From: CAVSRC01 sp963830205
GTDB lineage: Bacteria; Pseudomonadota; Alphaproteobacteria; Rhizobiales; Kaistiaceae
Assembly (NCBI GenBank): GCA_963830205.1
Contig: CAWHLP010000033.1
Coordinates: forward strand, 124,001-188,000
DNA length: 64,000 bases
Reading direction: 5' to 3'
This document shows positions 18,953-28,014 of the stretch, piece after piece. Positions within the stretch are counted from its first letter, which is position 1, and each line of letters begins with the position of its first letter. The notes beneath the pieces are model-generated. The model saw only the letters and a list, made by a program, of their open reading frames with translations, did not search any database and had not been told where the DNA came from. The position numbers and the translations under genes are program-made.

Positions 18953-18987
18953 GGGGTCCGCTCGCAAGGGCGGGCCCCTTGCTTTTT
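18953..18987 (+). terminator. Intrinsic terminator after ald
   Basis: GGGGTCCGC pairs with GCGGGCCCC (nine pairs, one G-T) and is followed by TTGCTTTTT. A smaller hairpin AGAGCC/GGCTCT precedes it at 18923-18940. Confidence 0.75.
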
Positions 18988-19032
18988 CCCCGCACCCTTG
19001 CCCCGGCCCGATATTCGTCTAGACAGGCAGCC

Positions 19033-19866
19033 ATGAAGCCGCCCGCCGACCATCCCGCCGATACCGAACTCGCCGAGGCGCTGCTGCCCGTCGCCATTCA
19101 CGCCGGCAAGGCGATCCTCGCCGTGCGCCGGGCCGGCGCCCACGTCGAATGGAAGGCCAATTCCTCTCCGGTCACCGAGGCCGACCGCGCCGCCGAGGAG
19201 ATCATCACCGCGGCGCTCAACGTCCTTGCCCCCGGCGTGCCGGTGATCGCCGAGGAAGCCGCCTGCGCCGGCCACGTGCCCGCTGCCGGCGCCGTCTTCT
19301 TCCTCGTCGACCCGCTCGACGGCACCAAGGAATTCGTCCGCGGCGGCAACGATTTCACCGTCAACATCGGCCTCATCCGCGATTCGGCGCCGGCGCTCGG
19401 CGTCATCCTGCTGCCGGAGACCGGCACGCTGTTCTGGGGCGTGGTCGGCGCCGGCGCCTGGCGCGCCCGTGTCGTCGATGGCCTGGTCACCGAACGTCAG
19501 CCGGTCTCGGTGCGCGCCGCCCCCGATGGGCCGATCGCCGTGGTCGCCAGCCGCTCGCACCGCACGCCCGAGACCGACGCCTATATCGGCCGCTACGACG
19601 TGGACAAGCTGGTTTCGGCCGGTTCCTCCATGAAGTTCTGCGTCGTCGCCAGCGGCAAGGCCGACCTCTATCCGCGCATGGGTACCACCATGCAGTGGGA
19701 TACGGCCGCTGGCGACGCCATCCTGCGCGCCGCCGGCGGCACGGTCGTGACGCTCGACGGAAAGCCGTTCACCTACGGCCCGAAGGACGGAGCCGGAGCC
19801 GAGGCCTTCAAGAATCCCTGGTTCATCGCCGCCGGCAGCATTACGCCGCTGCCAGAGACGGGCTGA
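19033..19866 (+). CDS. cysQ: 3'(2'),5'-bisphosphate nucleotidase CysQ
   Basis: A 277-residue inositol-monophosphatase-fold enzyme that removes the 3' phosphate of PAP/PAPS, linked to sulfate assimilation. The metal-binding motifs are clear: EEAA near residue 75, DPLDGTKEF at about 95-103, and WDTAAGDAIL at about 221. SPVTEADRAAEEII also fits the family. ATG 19033 follows AGGCAGCC. It is flanked by the ald terminator and a convergent gene, so it stands alone. Confidence 0.9.
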   Translation: MKPPADHPADTELAEALLPVAIHAGKAILAVRRAGAHVEWKANSSPVTEADRAAEEIITAALNVLAPGVPVIAEEAACAGHVPAAGAVFFLVDPLDGTKEFVRGGNDFTVNIGLIRDSAPALGVILLPETGTLFWGVVGAGAWRARVVDGLVTERQPVSVRAAPDGPIAVVASRSHRTPETDAYIGRYDVDKLVSAGSSMKFCVVASGKADLYPRMGTTMQWDTAAGDAILRAAGGTVVTLDGKPFTYGPKDGAGAEAFKNPWFIAAGSITPLPETG

Positions 19867-19911
19867 GGCGCGGGCAAAGCCGCTTCACCGCCGTTGGGAC
19901 TGCGCCGAAGC

Positions 19912-21519
19912 TCAGGGCTGTGCCGCCAGCAGGTCGATCCTGATCGACTTGATGTCGGCGCCGGTGCCGTCGCCGGGCACGCCCGGCTGGATCAGCAGGA
20001 TGTCGCCATTGCGGTCGGTCTGCTGCGTCGGCACGCGCCAGGTCAGCGCCACCGCCTGGAAATCCGCACCGAGATTGGCGGTCTGCCAATGGCTGATGGC
20101 CACCCCGCTCTGATAGGCGAAGCGCATGCTGGCGGCGCCGGTGTCCGTCGACGAGCGCGCCACGATGGTGACCCGCACCTGATGGCCCGCCAGCCGCGTC
20201 GCCAGTCCGGGACCGACCAGCACCTTCACCCCCGGCGAGCCCGTCGACGATGAGATGCGCACCGAACCCGCGGAGGCATCGAAGTGGATCGGATTGTCCG
20301 GCGAGGTCTCGAAGACCGTCGGGTCGCGCCCATCGAACAGCATGAAGGTCTGGTCGATCGGCATGGCCTGTGCGGCCAGCCGCACGGCCGTTGCCGCGTC
20401 GCTCACCTCGTGGCGCGCATCGATGTCGACCGTCACGCCGCCGTCCCGCGGCATCAGCACGTAGACGCCGATGCCGCCGAGCACGAGGACGCAGACGCCG
20501 ATGGCGCCGAGCAGCATGAAGATCTTGTCGCGGTCGCTGAGCGGCCGCCGCGGCCGCTTTTGCCGCTGCCGCTGCCGGCGCTGCGGCCCGTCGTCGTCCA
20601 GCCCCAGGCGCCGCTGCGCCGATGTCGATGCCGTCTTGCGCGGCTTCGGCTCGCGCGGCTCGCGCGGCTCGTCGTTCTCCGTCGACCAGCGGTCGCTCGG
20701 CCGCGGCCGGCGCGGCGGGGGCTCGCCATAGCCCGGCTCGTCGGCATAGGGGTCGGCCAGCGGCTCTGGCTGCGGCTGGCGACGGGCAAGCGCACGCGAC
20801 GGCACCGGCGGCGGCTCGTCGTACTCAGGCTCTTCGTAGGGTGTCTCGTAGTCGCGGTCGTAGCGCGACTGTTGCTGTTCGGCCTCGACGCGCCGTGCTT
20901 CCTCGTAATAGCGCACCAGACCCGCCTCGCGTACCTGGCGGCCGAAGGCGGCCGGATCGGCCAGCGCCGGCAGCCGCGTCCGCCGGGCGACCGGGTAGTC
21001 GTCGCGTGCGCCGTACTCCGGATCGCGGCCGTCCGCCGCGCGACTGGCTGCCCTGTCGTAGTCTCGCTCGCGGTACTCCGCCTCGCGATGGCCCGCATCG
21101 CGATGGCCGGCTCGCGGTACCCGCCTCGCGGTAGCCCGGCTCGCGGTGGTCGCCTCGCGATAGCCCGCCTCGCGGTAGCCCGCCTCGCGGTAATCCGCCT
21201 CGTGGTAGTCGGCCTCAGGGTCGTCCGCCTCGTAGCGGGACGCCTCCGCCGGCCGCTCGGCGTAGTCGTCCTCCGCCTCGTCCGGCGGGTCGTCGGCGTC
21301 CGAGAAGGCGGCCGTGACGTCCGCCTCGATGTCGCTGACGGCGACGTCGAAGGCGGCGATCCGCCGTTCGACCTCGTCCCCGTCGAGCGGCGGGTCGAAC
21401 GACCACAGCCGGCGGATCATGGCGCGCCGTGCCTGAGCATAGATCGCCGTGCGCTCGCTGCTCTCGGCGATGCCGCGATCGAGGATCGACTTTCTCAGGA
21501 TGGTGTAGAAGTCGCTCAT
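19912..21519 (-). CDS. Hypothetical single-span membrane protein with degenerate YREAG tandem repeats
   Basis: About 535 residues. The N-terminal 60 (SDFYTILRKSILDRG, QARRAMIRRLW) form a helical region seen in unnamed Hyphomicrobiales proteins. Residues about 95-150 are tandem copies of a five-residue YREAG-like unit. A charged, Pro/Arg-rich linker leads to a membrane segment (IFMLLGAIGVCVLVLGGIGVYVL, about 340-362). A beta-rich C-terminal domain of about 170 residues follows (FMLFDGRDPTVFET ... IRIDLLAAQP), probably periplasmic. Inside the repeats, three single-base deletions between about 21100 and 21150 shift and then restore the frame. ATG 21519 is preferred over TTG 21522. Function unknown. 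Confidence 0.7.
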   Translation of the reverse strand: MSDFYTILRKSILDRGIAESSERTAIYAQARRAMIRRLWSFDPPLDGDEVERRIAAFDVAVSDIEADVTAAFSDADDPPDEAEDDYAERPAEASRYEADDPEADYHEADYREAGYREAGYREATTASRATARRVPRAGHRDAGHREAEYRERDYDRAASRAADGRDPEYGARDDYPVARRTRLPALADPAAFGRQVREAGLVRYYEEARRVEAEQQQSRYDRDYETPYEEPEYDEPPPVPSRALARRQPQPEPLADPYADEPGYGEPPPRRPRPSDRWSTENDEPREPREPKPRKTASTSAQRRLGLDDDGPQRRQRQRQKRPRRPLSDRDKIFMLLGAIGVCVLVLGGIGVYVLMPRDGGVTVDIDARHEVSDAATAVRLAAQAMPIDQTFMLFDGRDPTVFETSPDNPIHFDASAGSVRISSSTGSPGVKVLVGPGLATRLAGHQVRVTIVARSSTDTGAASMRFAYQSGVAISHWQTANLGADFQAVALTWRVPTQQTDRNGDILLIQPGVPGDGTGADIKSIRIDLLAAQP

Positions 21520-21531
21520 CAAGCCCGGCGT

Positions 21532-22482
21532 TCAGTCCGCGATCAGGTCCGGCCCGCCCAGGATCAGCGGATCGGTCTTGCCCACACGATTGTCGTCCCG
21601 ACCGGGGTAGGCGAATGCGGCCAGGATATGGCGAATGACGTTAAGGCGCGCCCGCCGCTTGTCGTTGGCGTGCACCACCGTCCACGGCGCCGTCTTGCTA
21701 TGGGTTGCCTTGAGCATCACGTCGCGCGCCTTGGTGTAGTCAGGCCATTTTTCGAGGGCGGCATAGTCAATCGGTGACAGCTTCCAGATCTTGAGAGGGT
21801 TGTGACGCCGCTCGTGGAACCGCTTGAGCTGCATTTCCCGGCCAATATTGAGCCAGAACTTGAACAGCACAATGCCATCCTTGATCAGCATCTTCTCGTA
21901 GGCCGGCGCCTGCCTCAGGAATTCCTCGGCTTCGGCCGCGGTGCAGAACCCCATGACCTTTTCGACGACCGCGCGGTTGTACCAGGACCGGTCGAACAGC
22001 ACCAACTCCCCGGCCGTGGGCAGGTGCTCGGTATACCGCTGAAAATACCATTGGCCGGCTTCCTTGTCCGTCGGCTTGGGCAGGGCCACGATGCGGGCCG
22101 TGCGCGGGTTCATGTATTGCCGGAGCGTGAAGATGCAGCCTCCCTTGCCGGCTGCGTCCCGCCCCTCGAAGAGCACCACCAGACGGGCACCGGAATCGTT
22201 AATGAACCGTTGCAGCTTGACCAGTTCGATCTGCAGAAGGGTCAGTTCCTCCTCATAATGCTTGTCCTTGATTGTGTCGTCATAAGGGTATCCGCCCGAG
22301 GCCAGCGCCCGCTCCGCGACCCAATCGGGCAGCACCGGATTCTCCAGGTCGAAGCGGCCGTGGCTGGTGACAAGCACCTTCGCGTCCATGTCGGGAGCAA
22401 TGACCGAGGGGACGTCGCCCTTCATCTTGGCCTCTGCCTTTTTCCCGTTTTTTCCTTTGCCGGCTTTGCCGTTCTTCGCCAT
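21532..22482 (-). CDS. ppk2: Polyphosphate kinase 2
   Basis: A 316-residue PPK2 that transfers phosphate between polyphosphate and nucleotides, usually forming GTP or ATP from polyP. It has Walker A GRDAAGKGGCI (about 112-122), Walker B with DRSWYNRAVVEKVMGFC, and the lid region KFWLNIGREMQLKRFHERRHNPLKIWKLSPID. The first 25 residues are Lys/Gly-rich. It lies between an unknown gene and phoR, so polyphosphate handling sits next to the phosphate regulon. Confidence 0.93.
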   Translation of the reverse strand: MAKNGKAGKGKNGKKAEAKMKGDVPSVIAPDMDAKVLVTSHGRFDLENPVLPDWVAERALASGGYPYDDTIKDKHYEEELTLLQIELVKLQRFINDSGARLVVLFEGRDAAGKGGCIFTLRQYMNPRTARIVALPKPTDKEAGQWYFQRYTEHLPTAGELVLFDRSWYNRAVVEKVMGFCTAAEAEEFLRQAPAYEKMLIKDGIVLFKFWLNIGREMQLKRFHERRHNPLKIWKLSPIDYAALEKWPDYTKARDVMLKATHSKTAPWTVVHANDKRRARLNVIRHILAAFAYPGRDDNRVGKTDPLILGGPDLIAD

Positions 22483-22632
22483 GGCTCGTCGATCCCGATA
22501 TTGGTTGCGCTTGCCGCTGTGCCCCTGGAGACCTTATATCGCTCGCTGTCGGCCGGGCGCCACGGTCACGAATCGCTTGGGAATGCCGCCGGCGGTCAAG
22601 CTGCCGGGCGGCCGCAACGGGATCAATCGGGT

Positions 22633-23949
22633 ATGGTTGCCGCCAGTCCGCGGGGCAGGGCCGCCGACCTCGTCTTGGCCGGGGTGGCCAGCAGGCTGTC
22701 CGCAGGCCGCTGGCTGATCGCGGCCGTCGGCGTCCTGCTGCTGGTCCTCGTCCTGGCCGGCATTGTCGCACCGGTCCCCGCCGGGGCGATCTTCGCGGCA
22801 CTCGTCGTTCTGGTCGCCGTTCTGCCGCGCGCCCGCGCCGCCCAGCGCCTTCCGGTGGCGGCGCACCCGGCGGTGCCGCTCGCCGCCGACGCCGGCGTAC
22901 AGGCGTTCGCCAATGCCCTGCCCGATCCCTGCTTCATCCTCGACCGGCGCGGCATCGTGCGCTGCGCCAACCAGCGCGCCATCGACGCCTTCGCCATCCG
23001 CTCGGGCGAATCGCTCACCTTCCGCCTGCGCAACCCGGACCTTGTCGCCGCCTTCCACCGGGTCGCCGAAGGTGGGCCGCCGGAGCAGGTCGAGTTCGCC
23101 GAGCGCATCCCCACCGAGCGCTGGTTCGCCGCCTGGTTCGCCGACCTGACCGCGCCGCGCCGGCCGAGCGGCGAGTTCGTCGTGCTCATCCTCGATGACC
23201 TCAGCGAGCGCCGCCGCAGCGACCGCATCCGCGTCGATTTCGTCGCCAATGCCAGCCACGAGCTGCGCACGCCGCTGGCCTCGCTCACCGGCTTCATCGA
23301 GACCCTGCAGGGGCCGGCCCGCGACGACCCGGCGGCGCGCGACCGCTTCCTCCAGATCATGCACGAGCAGGCGACCCGCATGAGCCGCCTGATCGAAGAT
23401 CTGATGTCGCTCAGCCGCATCGAGATGAAGGCGCATGTCCGCCCGGTGAACCATGTCGACCTCGCCTCCGTCGTCCGCCATGTCGCCGATGCGCTCGAGC
23501 CGCTGGCGCTCGATCTCGGGGTCGCCATCGAGACGGTCCTCCCCGACGCGCCGGTGGAACTCATCGCCGACCGCGACGAGCTGATCCAGGTCTTCGAGAA
23601 CCTCATCGAGAACGCCTGCAAGTACGGCCAGTCGGGCGAGCGCGTCGTCGTCACCCTGACGCCGGCCGGCAAGGGCGCGGGGCCCAGCGTCAGCGTGCGC
23701 GATTTCGGCCCCGGCATCCCCGAGGAGCATGTTCCGCGGCTGACCGAGCGCTTCTACCGCGTCGATGTCGAGGATAGCCGCCGCCATCGCGGCACCGGCC
23801 TCGGGCTGGCCATCGTCAAGCACATCCTCGCCCGCCATCAGGCCCGCATGACCATCGACAGCCGCCTCGGCGAGGGCGCCACCTTCACCGTCACCTTCCC
23901 GCCGGCGGCATTGCCCGAAGGCGGCGCGGCTGTCGAAAAAGCGCATTGA
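22633..23949 (+). CDS. phoR: Phosphate regulon sensor histidine kinase PhoR
   Basis: A 438-residue kinase for PhoB. Two hydrophobic segments (about 28-45 and 50-68) anchor it. A PAS-like region follows (QAFANALPDPCFILDRRGIVRCAN, about 95-120). The H-box is VDFVANASHELRTPLASLTGF (phospho-His at about residue 211), then the N-box IENACKYG, the G1 box DFGPGIPEEH, the F-box ERFYRVD, and the G2 box GTGLGLAIVKHIL. ATG 22633 was chosen as the first Met before the membrane segments. The frame is open further upstream without a plausible start. It heads the run to pstS with a 145-base gap holding a Pho-box array. Confidence 0.9.
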   Translation: MVAASPRGRAADLVLAGVASRLSAGRWLIAAVGVLLLVLVLAGIVAPVPAGAIFAALVVLVAVLPRARAAQRLPVAAHPAVPLAADAGVQAFANALPDPCFILDRRGIVRCANQRAIDAFAIRSGESLTFRLRNPDLVAAFHRVAEGGPPEQVEFAERIPTERWFAAWFADLTAPRRPSGEFVVLILDDLSERRRSDRIRVDFVANASHELRTPLASLTGFIETLQGPARDDPAARDRFLQIMHEQATRMSRLIEDLMSLSRIEMKAHVRPVNHVDLASVVRHVADALEPLALDLGVAIETVLPDAPVELIADRDELIQVFENLIENACKYGQSGERVVVTLTPAGKGAGPSVSVRDFGPGIPEEHVPRLTERFYRVDVEDSRRHRGTGLGLAIVKHILARHQARMTIDSRLGEGATFTVTFPPAALPEGGAAVEKAH

Positions 23950-23964
23950 AAACAGGCACATAGC

Positions 23965-23993
23965 CTGTCGCAAAAGCGTTACACAATCGTCAT
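23965..23993 (+). promoter_or_regulatory. Three-unit Pho-box array before pstS
   Basis: Three heptamers spaced exactly 11 bases apart resemble the PhoB half-site CTGTCAT: CTGTCGC (23965-23971), GCGTTAC (23976-23982) and TCGTCAT (23987-23993). The outer two match five of seven positions each, and the middle one is weak. The array lies about 100 bases before the pstS start, in a short AT-richer stretch. Confidence 0.6.
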
Positions 23994-24094
23994 AGGACAT
24001 TCGTGGGGACTGACTAGGTTCCGCCGCACATGGGCTGCGGATGTCTGGCCCGTGTCTTCGTTCGTCCCCCAAACCTCCAACAGGGAGAGGCCAG

Positions 24095-25144
24095 GTGAAA
24101 CACTTCAACCTCGCCATCGCGGCCGGCCTTGCCGCCGCGGCGTTTTCCGTTTCCATCGCCAGTGCTGCCGATATCTCGGGCGCCGGCGCTACGTTCCCCT
24201 ATCCGATCTACGCCAAGTGGGCCGATGCCTATAAGGCCGAGACCGGCATTGGCCTGAACTATCAGTCCATCGGCTCCGGCGGCGGCATCAAGCAGATCGA
24301 AGCCAAGACGGTGACCTTCGGCGCCTCCGACGCGCCGCTCGGTGCCGACGTGCTCGACAAGTTCGGCCTGGCCCAGTGGCCGATGGTCATGGGCGGCATC
24401 GTCCCGGTGGTCAACCTCGAAGGCATCAAGCCGGGCGAGCTCACCATCGACGGCAACACGCTCGCCGACATCTTCATGGGCAAGATCACCAAGTGGGACG
24501 ACCCGGTGATCGCCAAGGAAAATCCCGGCGTCAAGCTGCCCTCGTCGGCGATCGCCGTCGTGCATCGCTCGGACGGGTCGGGCACCACCTTCAACTTCAC
24601 CTACTACCTGGCCGACGTCAGCGCCGGCTGGAAGAGCGACATCGGCGTCAACACCTCGGTCGAGTGGCCGGTTGGCATCGGCGCCAAGGGCAACGAAGGC
24701 GTCGCCAACAACGTCCAGAACACCAAGGGCTCGATCGGCTACGTCGAGTACGCCTATGCCATGCAGAACAAGATGACCTACACCGGCATGATCAACAAGG
24801 ACGGCAAGCAGGTTGAGCCGACCGCCGACGCTTTCGCCGCTGCGGCCGCCAACGCCGACTGGAACAGCAAGCCCGGCTACGGCGTCATCCTCGCCAATCA
24901 GCCTGGCGCCACCTCTTGGCCGATGACCGCCGCCACCTTCATCCTCATGTACAAGAAGCCGGCCGATGATGCGGCTTCCGCCGAGGCTCTGAAGTTCTTC
25001 GCCTGGGCCTATGCCAAGGGCGGCGACATGGCCAAGGAACTCATCTACATCCCGATGCCCGAAGCCGTCGTGAAGAGCGTCGAGGCGATGTGGGCCAAGG
25101 ACATCGTCGCTGCCGACGGCAAGCCCGTCTATGCGGCGATGTAG
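24095..25144 (+). CDS. pstS: Phosphate ABC transporter substrate-binding protein
   Basis: A 349-residue periplasmic phosphate-binding protein. The signal peptide covers about residues 1-25, with cleavage after ASA, before ADISGAGATFPYPIYAKW. Phosphate-contact stretches are GAGATFP, SIGSGGGIKQI, FGASDAPL and HRSDGSGTTFNFTYYL. GTG 24095 follows AGGGAGAGG (24082-24090). The gene is preceded by a Pho-box array. A 9-bp hairpin lies between it and pstC, which probably lets pstS mRNA outnumber the transporter mRNA. Confidence 0.95.
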   Translation: MKHFNLAIAAGLAAAAFSVSIASAADISGAGATFPYPIYAKWADAYKAETGIGLNYQSIGSGGGIKQIEAKTVTFGASDAPLGADVLDKFGLAQWPMVMGGIVPVVNLEGIKPGELTIDGNTLADIFMGKITKWDDPVIAKENPGVKLPSSAIAVVHRSDGSGTTFNFTYYLADVSAGWKSDIGVNTSVEWPVGIGAKGNEGVANNVQNTKGSIGYVEYAYAMQNKMTYTGMINKDGKQVEPTADAFAAAAANADWNSKPGYGVILANQPGATSWPMTAATFILMYKKPADDAASAEALKFFAWAYAKGGDMAKELIYIPMPEAVVKSVEAMWAKDIVAADGKPVYAAM

Positions 25145-25167
25145 TCCTGCCTGACGAGAGACCTATG

Positions 25168-25193
25168 CGCGCCCACTCTTCGGGGTGGGCGCG
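25168..25193 (+). terminator. Hairpin between pstS and pstC (processing, stabiliser or weak terminator)
   Basis: A perfect 9-bp stem CGCGCCCAC/GTGGGCGCG with loop TCTTCGGG. No T-run follows, so complete termination is unlikely. Protection of the pstS 3' end or partial stopping is more probable. Confidence 0.6.
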
Positions 25194-25283
25194 TACCGCG
25201 TCGGAACCCCTGTGGGAAAGTCCTCATTCCGGCCCGAATTGCCACTTCCCGCGCATAGACTTATGAACCTGCCGGAGATTCGG

Positions 25284-26279
25284 ATGACCGAGGTGGCCTT
25301 GAGCGGTCCAAACCCAGTCAGTGGCATCGAGCAAAGCCGTCTTCGGGCCCTGCGTCGCTTCAAGATCGGCGAAAGCACGTTCCGCACGGCGACCTTCGTT
25401 GCGGCGCTCCTTGTCCTGGTCCTGCTCGGCGGCGTCATCCTGTCGCTGGTCATCGGCTCCTGGCCGGCGTTCAGGACCTTCGGCTTTGGTTTCCTCACCA
25501 CCCAATCGTGGAACCCGGTCACCGAGAAGTTCGGCGCCGTGGCGCCGATGTACGGCACCATCGTCACCTCGATCATTGCCATGGTGATCGGCATCCCGGT
25601 CTCCTTCGGCATCGCCATCTTCCTGACCGAGCTCTGCCCCTATCCGTTGCGCCGGCCGATCGGCATCGCCATCGAGCTGCTCGCCGGCATTCCCTCGATC
25701 ATCTACGGCATCTGGGGCCTGTTCGTCTTCGCCCCCTTCCTGCAGCAGACCGTGCAGCCGTTCCTCATCGACACGATCGGCAACGTGCCGGTGATCGGCG
25801 CGCTCTTCGCCGGTCCGCCCTATGGCATCGGCGTGTTCACCGCCGGGCTGATCCTGGCGATCATGGTGCTGCCCTTCATCACCGCCATCACCCGCGACGT
25901 GTTCCAGACCGTCCCGCCGGTGCTCAAGGAGGCGGCCTACGGCGTCGGCTGCACCACCTGGGAGGTCGTGCGCAAGGTCGTGCTGCCCTACACCCGCGTC
26001 GGCGTCATCGGCGGCGTCATGCTCGGCCTCGGCCGCGCGCTTGGCGAAACCATGGCCGTCACCTTCGTCATCGGCAACGCCCACCGCGTCTCGGCGTCGA
26101 TCCTGGCGCCGGGCACCACCATCTCGGCCTCGATCGCCAACGAATTCACCGAGGCCGTCGGCGACATCTACACCTCGTCGCTGGTCGCCATCGCGCTCAT
26201 CCTGTTTGTCATCACCTTCATCGTCCTGGCTGCCGCCCGGCTGATGCTGATGCGCATCGAGCGGAGCCTCGGCACATGA
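25284..26279 (+). CDS. pstC: Phosphate ABC transporter permease PstC
   Basis: A 331-residue inner-membrane permease. The first membrane helix is at about residues 36-58 (TATFVAALLVLVLLGGVILSLVI). The periplasmic part carries FLTTQSWNPVTEKFGAVAPMYGTI. The core has FLTELCPYPLRRPIGIAIELLAGIPSIIYGIWGLFVFAP, and the coupling loop has EAAYGVGCTTWEVVRKVVLP. ATG 25284 has GGAG at 25273-25276; ATG 25263 in frame would add seven residues. Its stop overlaps the pstA start (ATGA). Confidence 0.93.
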   Translation: MTEVALSGPNPVSGIEQSRLRALRRFKIGESTFRTATFVAALLVLVLLGGVILSLVIGSWPAFRTFGFGFLTTQSWNPVTEKFGAVAPMYGTIVTSIIAMVIGIPVSFGIAIFLTELCPYPLRRPIGIAIELLAGIPSIIYGIWGLFVFAPFLQQTVQPFLIDTIGNVPVIGALFAGPPYGIGVFTAGLILAIMVLPFITAITRDVFQTVPPVLKEAAYGVGCTTWEVVRKVVLPYTRVGVIGGVMLGLGRALGETMAVTFVIGNAHRVSASILAPGTTISASIANEFTEAVGDIYTSSLVAIALILFVITFIVLAAARLMLMRIERSLGT

Positions 26280-27142
26280 AGTCGATGGCCCGCTACAATC
26301 GCCGCCGCCGGCGCAGTGTCATCGTCATGGCCCTGTCGGTCGGCGCCACCGCCTTTGGCGCGCTGTGGCTGTTCCTCATCCTGGCGACCCTGCTGTGGAA
26401 CGGCGTCTCCGGCCTGTCCTTCGAAGTCTTCACCGCCAGCACGCCGCCGCCGGGTGGTTCCGGCGGTGTCGCCGGCGCCGGCGGCCTCGCCAACGCCATC
26501 GTCGGCAGCCTCATCCTCACCGTCATGGGCGTCGTCATCGGCACGCCGATCGGCATTCTCGCCGGTACCTACATGGCCGAATACGGCCGCTATTCGCGCC
26601 TCACCTCGATCGTGCGCTTCGTCAACGACATCCTGCTGTCGGCCCCGTCGATCGTCATTGGCCTGTTCGTCTACGAGATCACCGTGGCGCGCGTCGGCCA
26701 TTTCTCGGCCTGGGCCGGCGGCATCGCACTCGCCATCCTGGTTCTGCCGGTGGTCATCCGCACCACCGAGGACATGCTGCTGCTGGTGCCCGATTCGCTG
26801 CGCGAGGCCGCCTCCGGCCTCGGCTCGCCGCGCTGGAAGCTGATCGCCGATGTCTCCTATCGCGCCGCCCGGGCCGGCATCGTCACCGGCGTGCTGCTGG
26901 CGATTGCCCGCATCACCGGCGAGACCGCGCCGCTGTTGTTTACCGCGCTCAACAACCAGTTCTGGAGCCTCGACGTCAACGCGCCGATGGCCAGCCTGCC
27001 GGTGACCATCTTCCAGTTTGCGCTTTCGCCCTATGACGACTGGCAGCAGCTTGCCTGGACCGGCGCGCTGATCGTCACCTTTGCCGTGCTGGCGCTCAAT
27101 ATCGTCGCGCGGGCCCTCTCGAGCATTGGAAAGCAGCCATGA
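26276..27142 (+). CDS. pstA: Phosphate ABC transporter permease PstA
   Basis: A 288-residue permease pairing with PstC. An Arg-rich N-terminus (YNRRRRRS) precedes the first helix. The core shows GIPIGILAGTYMAEYG-like sequence (about 85-100), FVNDILLSAPSIVIGLFVY, and the coupling loop REAASGLGSPRWKLIADVSY. The GRYSRLTS and ITGETAPLLFTALNNQFW stretches are typical of PstA. The ATG overlaps the pstC stop by four bases, and the stop overlaps pstB. Confidence 0.93.
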   Translation: MKSMARYNRRRRRSVIVMALSVGATAFGALWLFLILATLLWNGVSGLSFEVFTASTPPPGGSGGVAGAGGLANAIVGSLILTVMGVVIGTPIGILAGTYMAEYGRYSRLTSIVRFVNDILLSAPSIVIGLFVYEITVARVGHFSAWAGGIALAILVLPVVIRTTEDMLLLVPDSLREAASGLGSPRWKLIADVSYRAARAGIVTGVLLAIARITGETAPLLFTALNNQFWSLDVNAPMASLPVTIFQFALSPYDDWQQLAWTGALIVTFAVLALNIVARALSSIGKQP

Positions 27143-27990
27143 GCGACGCCAGCCTGACGACCAACGGTTCGACCAACGGCCCGACCGCCGCTCCGCAGGT
27201 CCGTGCGCAAGATGCCGCACTGGCCGGCAAGCCGCTGAACGAGAAGATGTCGGTGCGCGGCCTCAACTTCTACTACGGCGACAGCCAGGCACTGAAGTCG
27301 ATCGGCCTGCCGCTCTACCAGAACCGGGTGACCGCCTTCATCGGCCCGTCCGGCTGCGGCAAGTCGACCCTGCTGCGCGTGCTCAACCGCATGTACGACC
27401 TCTACCCGAACCAGCGGGCGGAGGGCGAGGTCATCCTCGACGGCGACAACATCCTCGATCCGCATCAGGACGTGAACCTGCTGCGCTCCAAGGTCGGTAT
27501 GGTGTTCCAGAAGCCGACGCCGTTCCCGATGACCATCTTCGACAACATCGCCTTCGGCATCCAGCTCTACGAGCGCCCGTCGCGGGCCGAGCTCGCCGAC
27601 CGGGTCGAGGCGGCGCTCACCAAGGCGGCCCTGTGGGACGAGGTCAAGGACAAGCTCAGGGCCAGCGGCCTCAGCCTGTCCGGCGGCCAGCAGCAGCGCC
27701 TGTGCATCGCCCGCACCGTCGCCGTCCAGCCCGAGGTCGTCCTCCTCGACGAGCCGGCCTCGGCGCTCGATCCCATCTCGACGGCCAAGATCGAAGAGCT
27801 GATCGACGAGCTCAAGAACGAGTATACGATCGCCATCGTCACCCATAACATGCAGCAGGCGGCGCGCGTTTCCGACTACACCGCCTTCATGTATCTCGGC
27901 GAGCTGGTCGAGTACGGCGACACCAGCAAGATGTTCACCGCGCCGGGCGATCGGCGCACCCAGGACTACATCACCGGCCGCTTCGGCTGA
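27139..27990 (+). CDS. pstB: Phosphate ABC transporter ATP-binding protein PstB
   Basis: A 283-residue ATPase of the phosphate importer. Walker A GPSGCGKSTLLRVLNRMYDLYP (about 67-88), Q-loop MVFQKPTPFPMTIFDN, signature LSGGQQQRLCIAR (about 178-190), Walker B VVLLDEPASALDPIS, and H-loop IVTHNMQQAARVSDYTAFMYLG. All fit PstB closely. The first 30 residues are a Ser/Thr/Asn-rich leader. The ATG overlaps the pstA stop by four bases. Confidence 0.95.
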   Translation: MSDASLTTNGSTNGPTAAPQVRAQDAALAGKPLNEKMSVRGLNFYYGDSQALKSIGLPLYQNRVTAFIGPSGCGKSTLLRVLNRMYDLYPNQRAEGEVILDGDNILDPHQDVNLLRSKVGMVFQKPTPFPMTIFDNIAFGIQLYERPSRAELADRVEAALTKAALWDEVKDKLRASGLSLSGGQQQRLCIARTVAVQPEVVLLDEPASALDPISTAKIEELIDELKNEYTIAIVTHNMQQAARVSDYTAFMYLGELVEYGDTSKMFTAPGDRRTQDYITGRFG

Positions 27991-28014
27991 CGACGACGCG
28001 GGGAGAACGCGACC

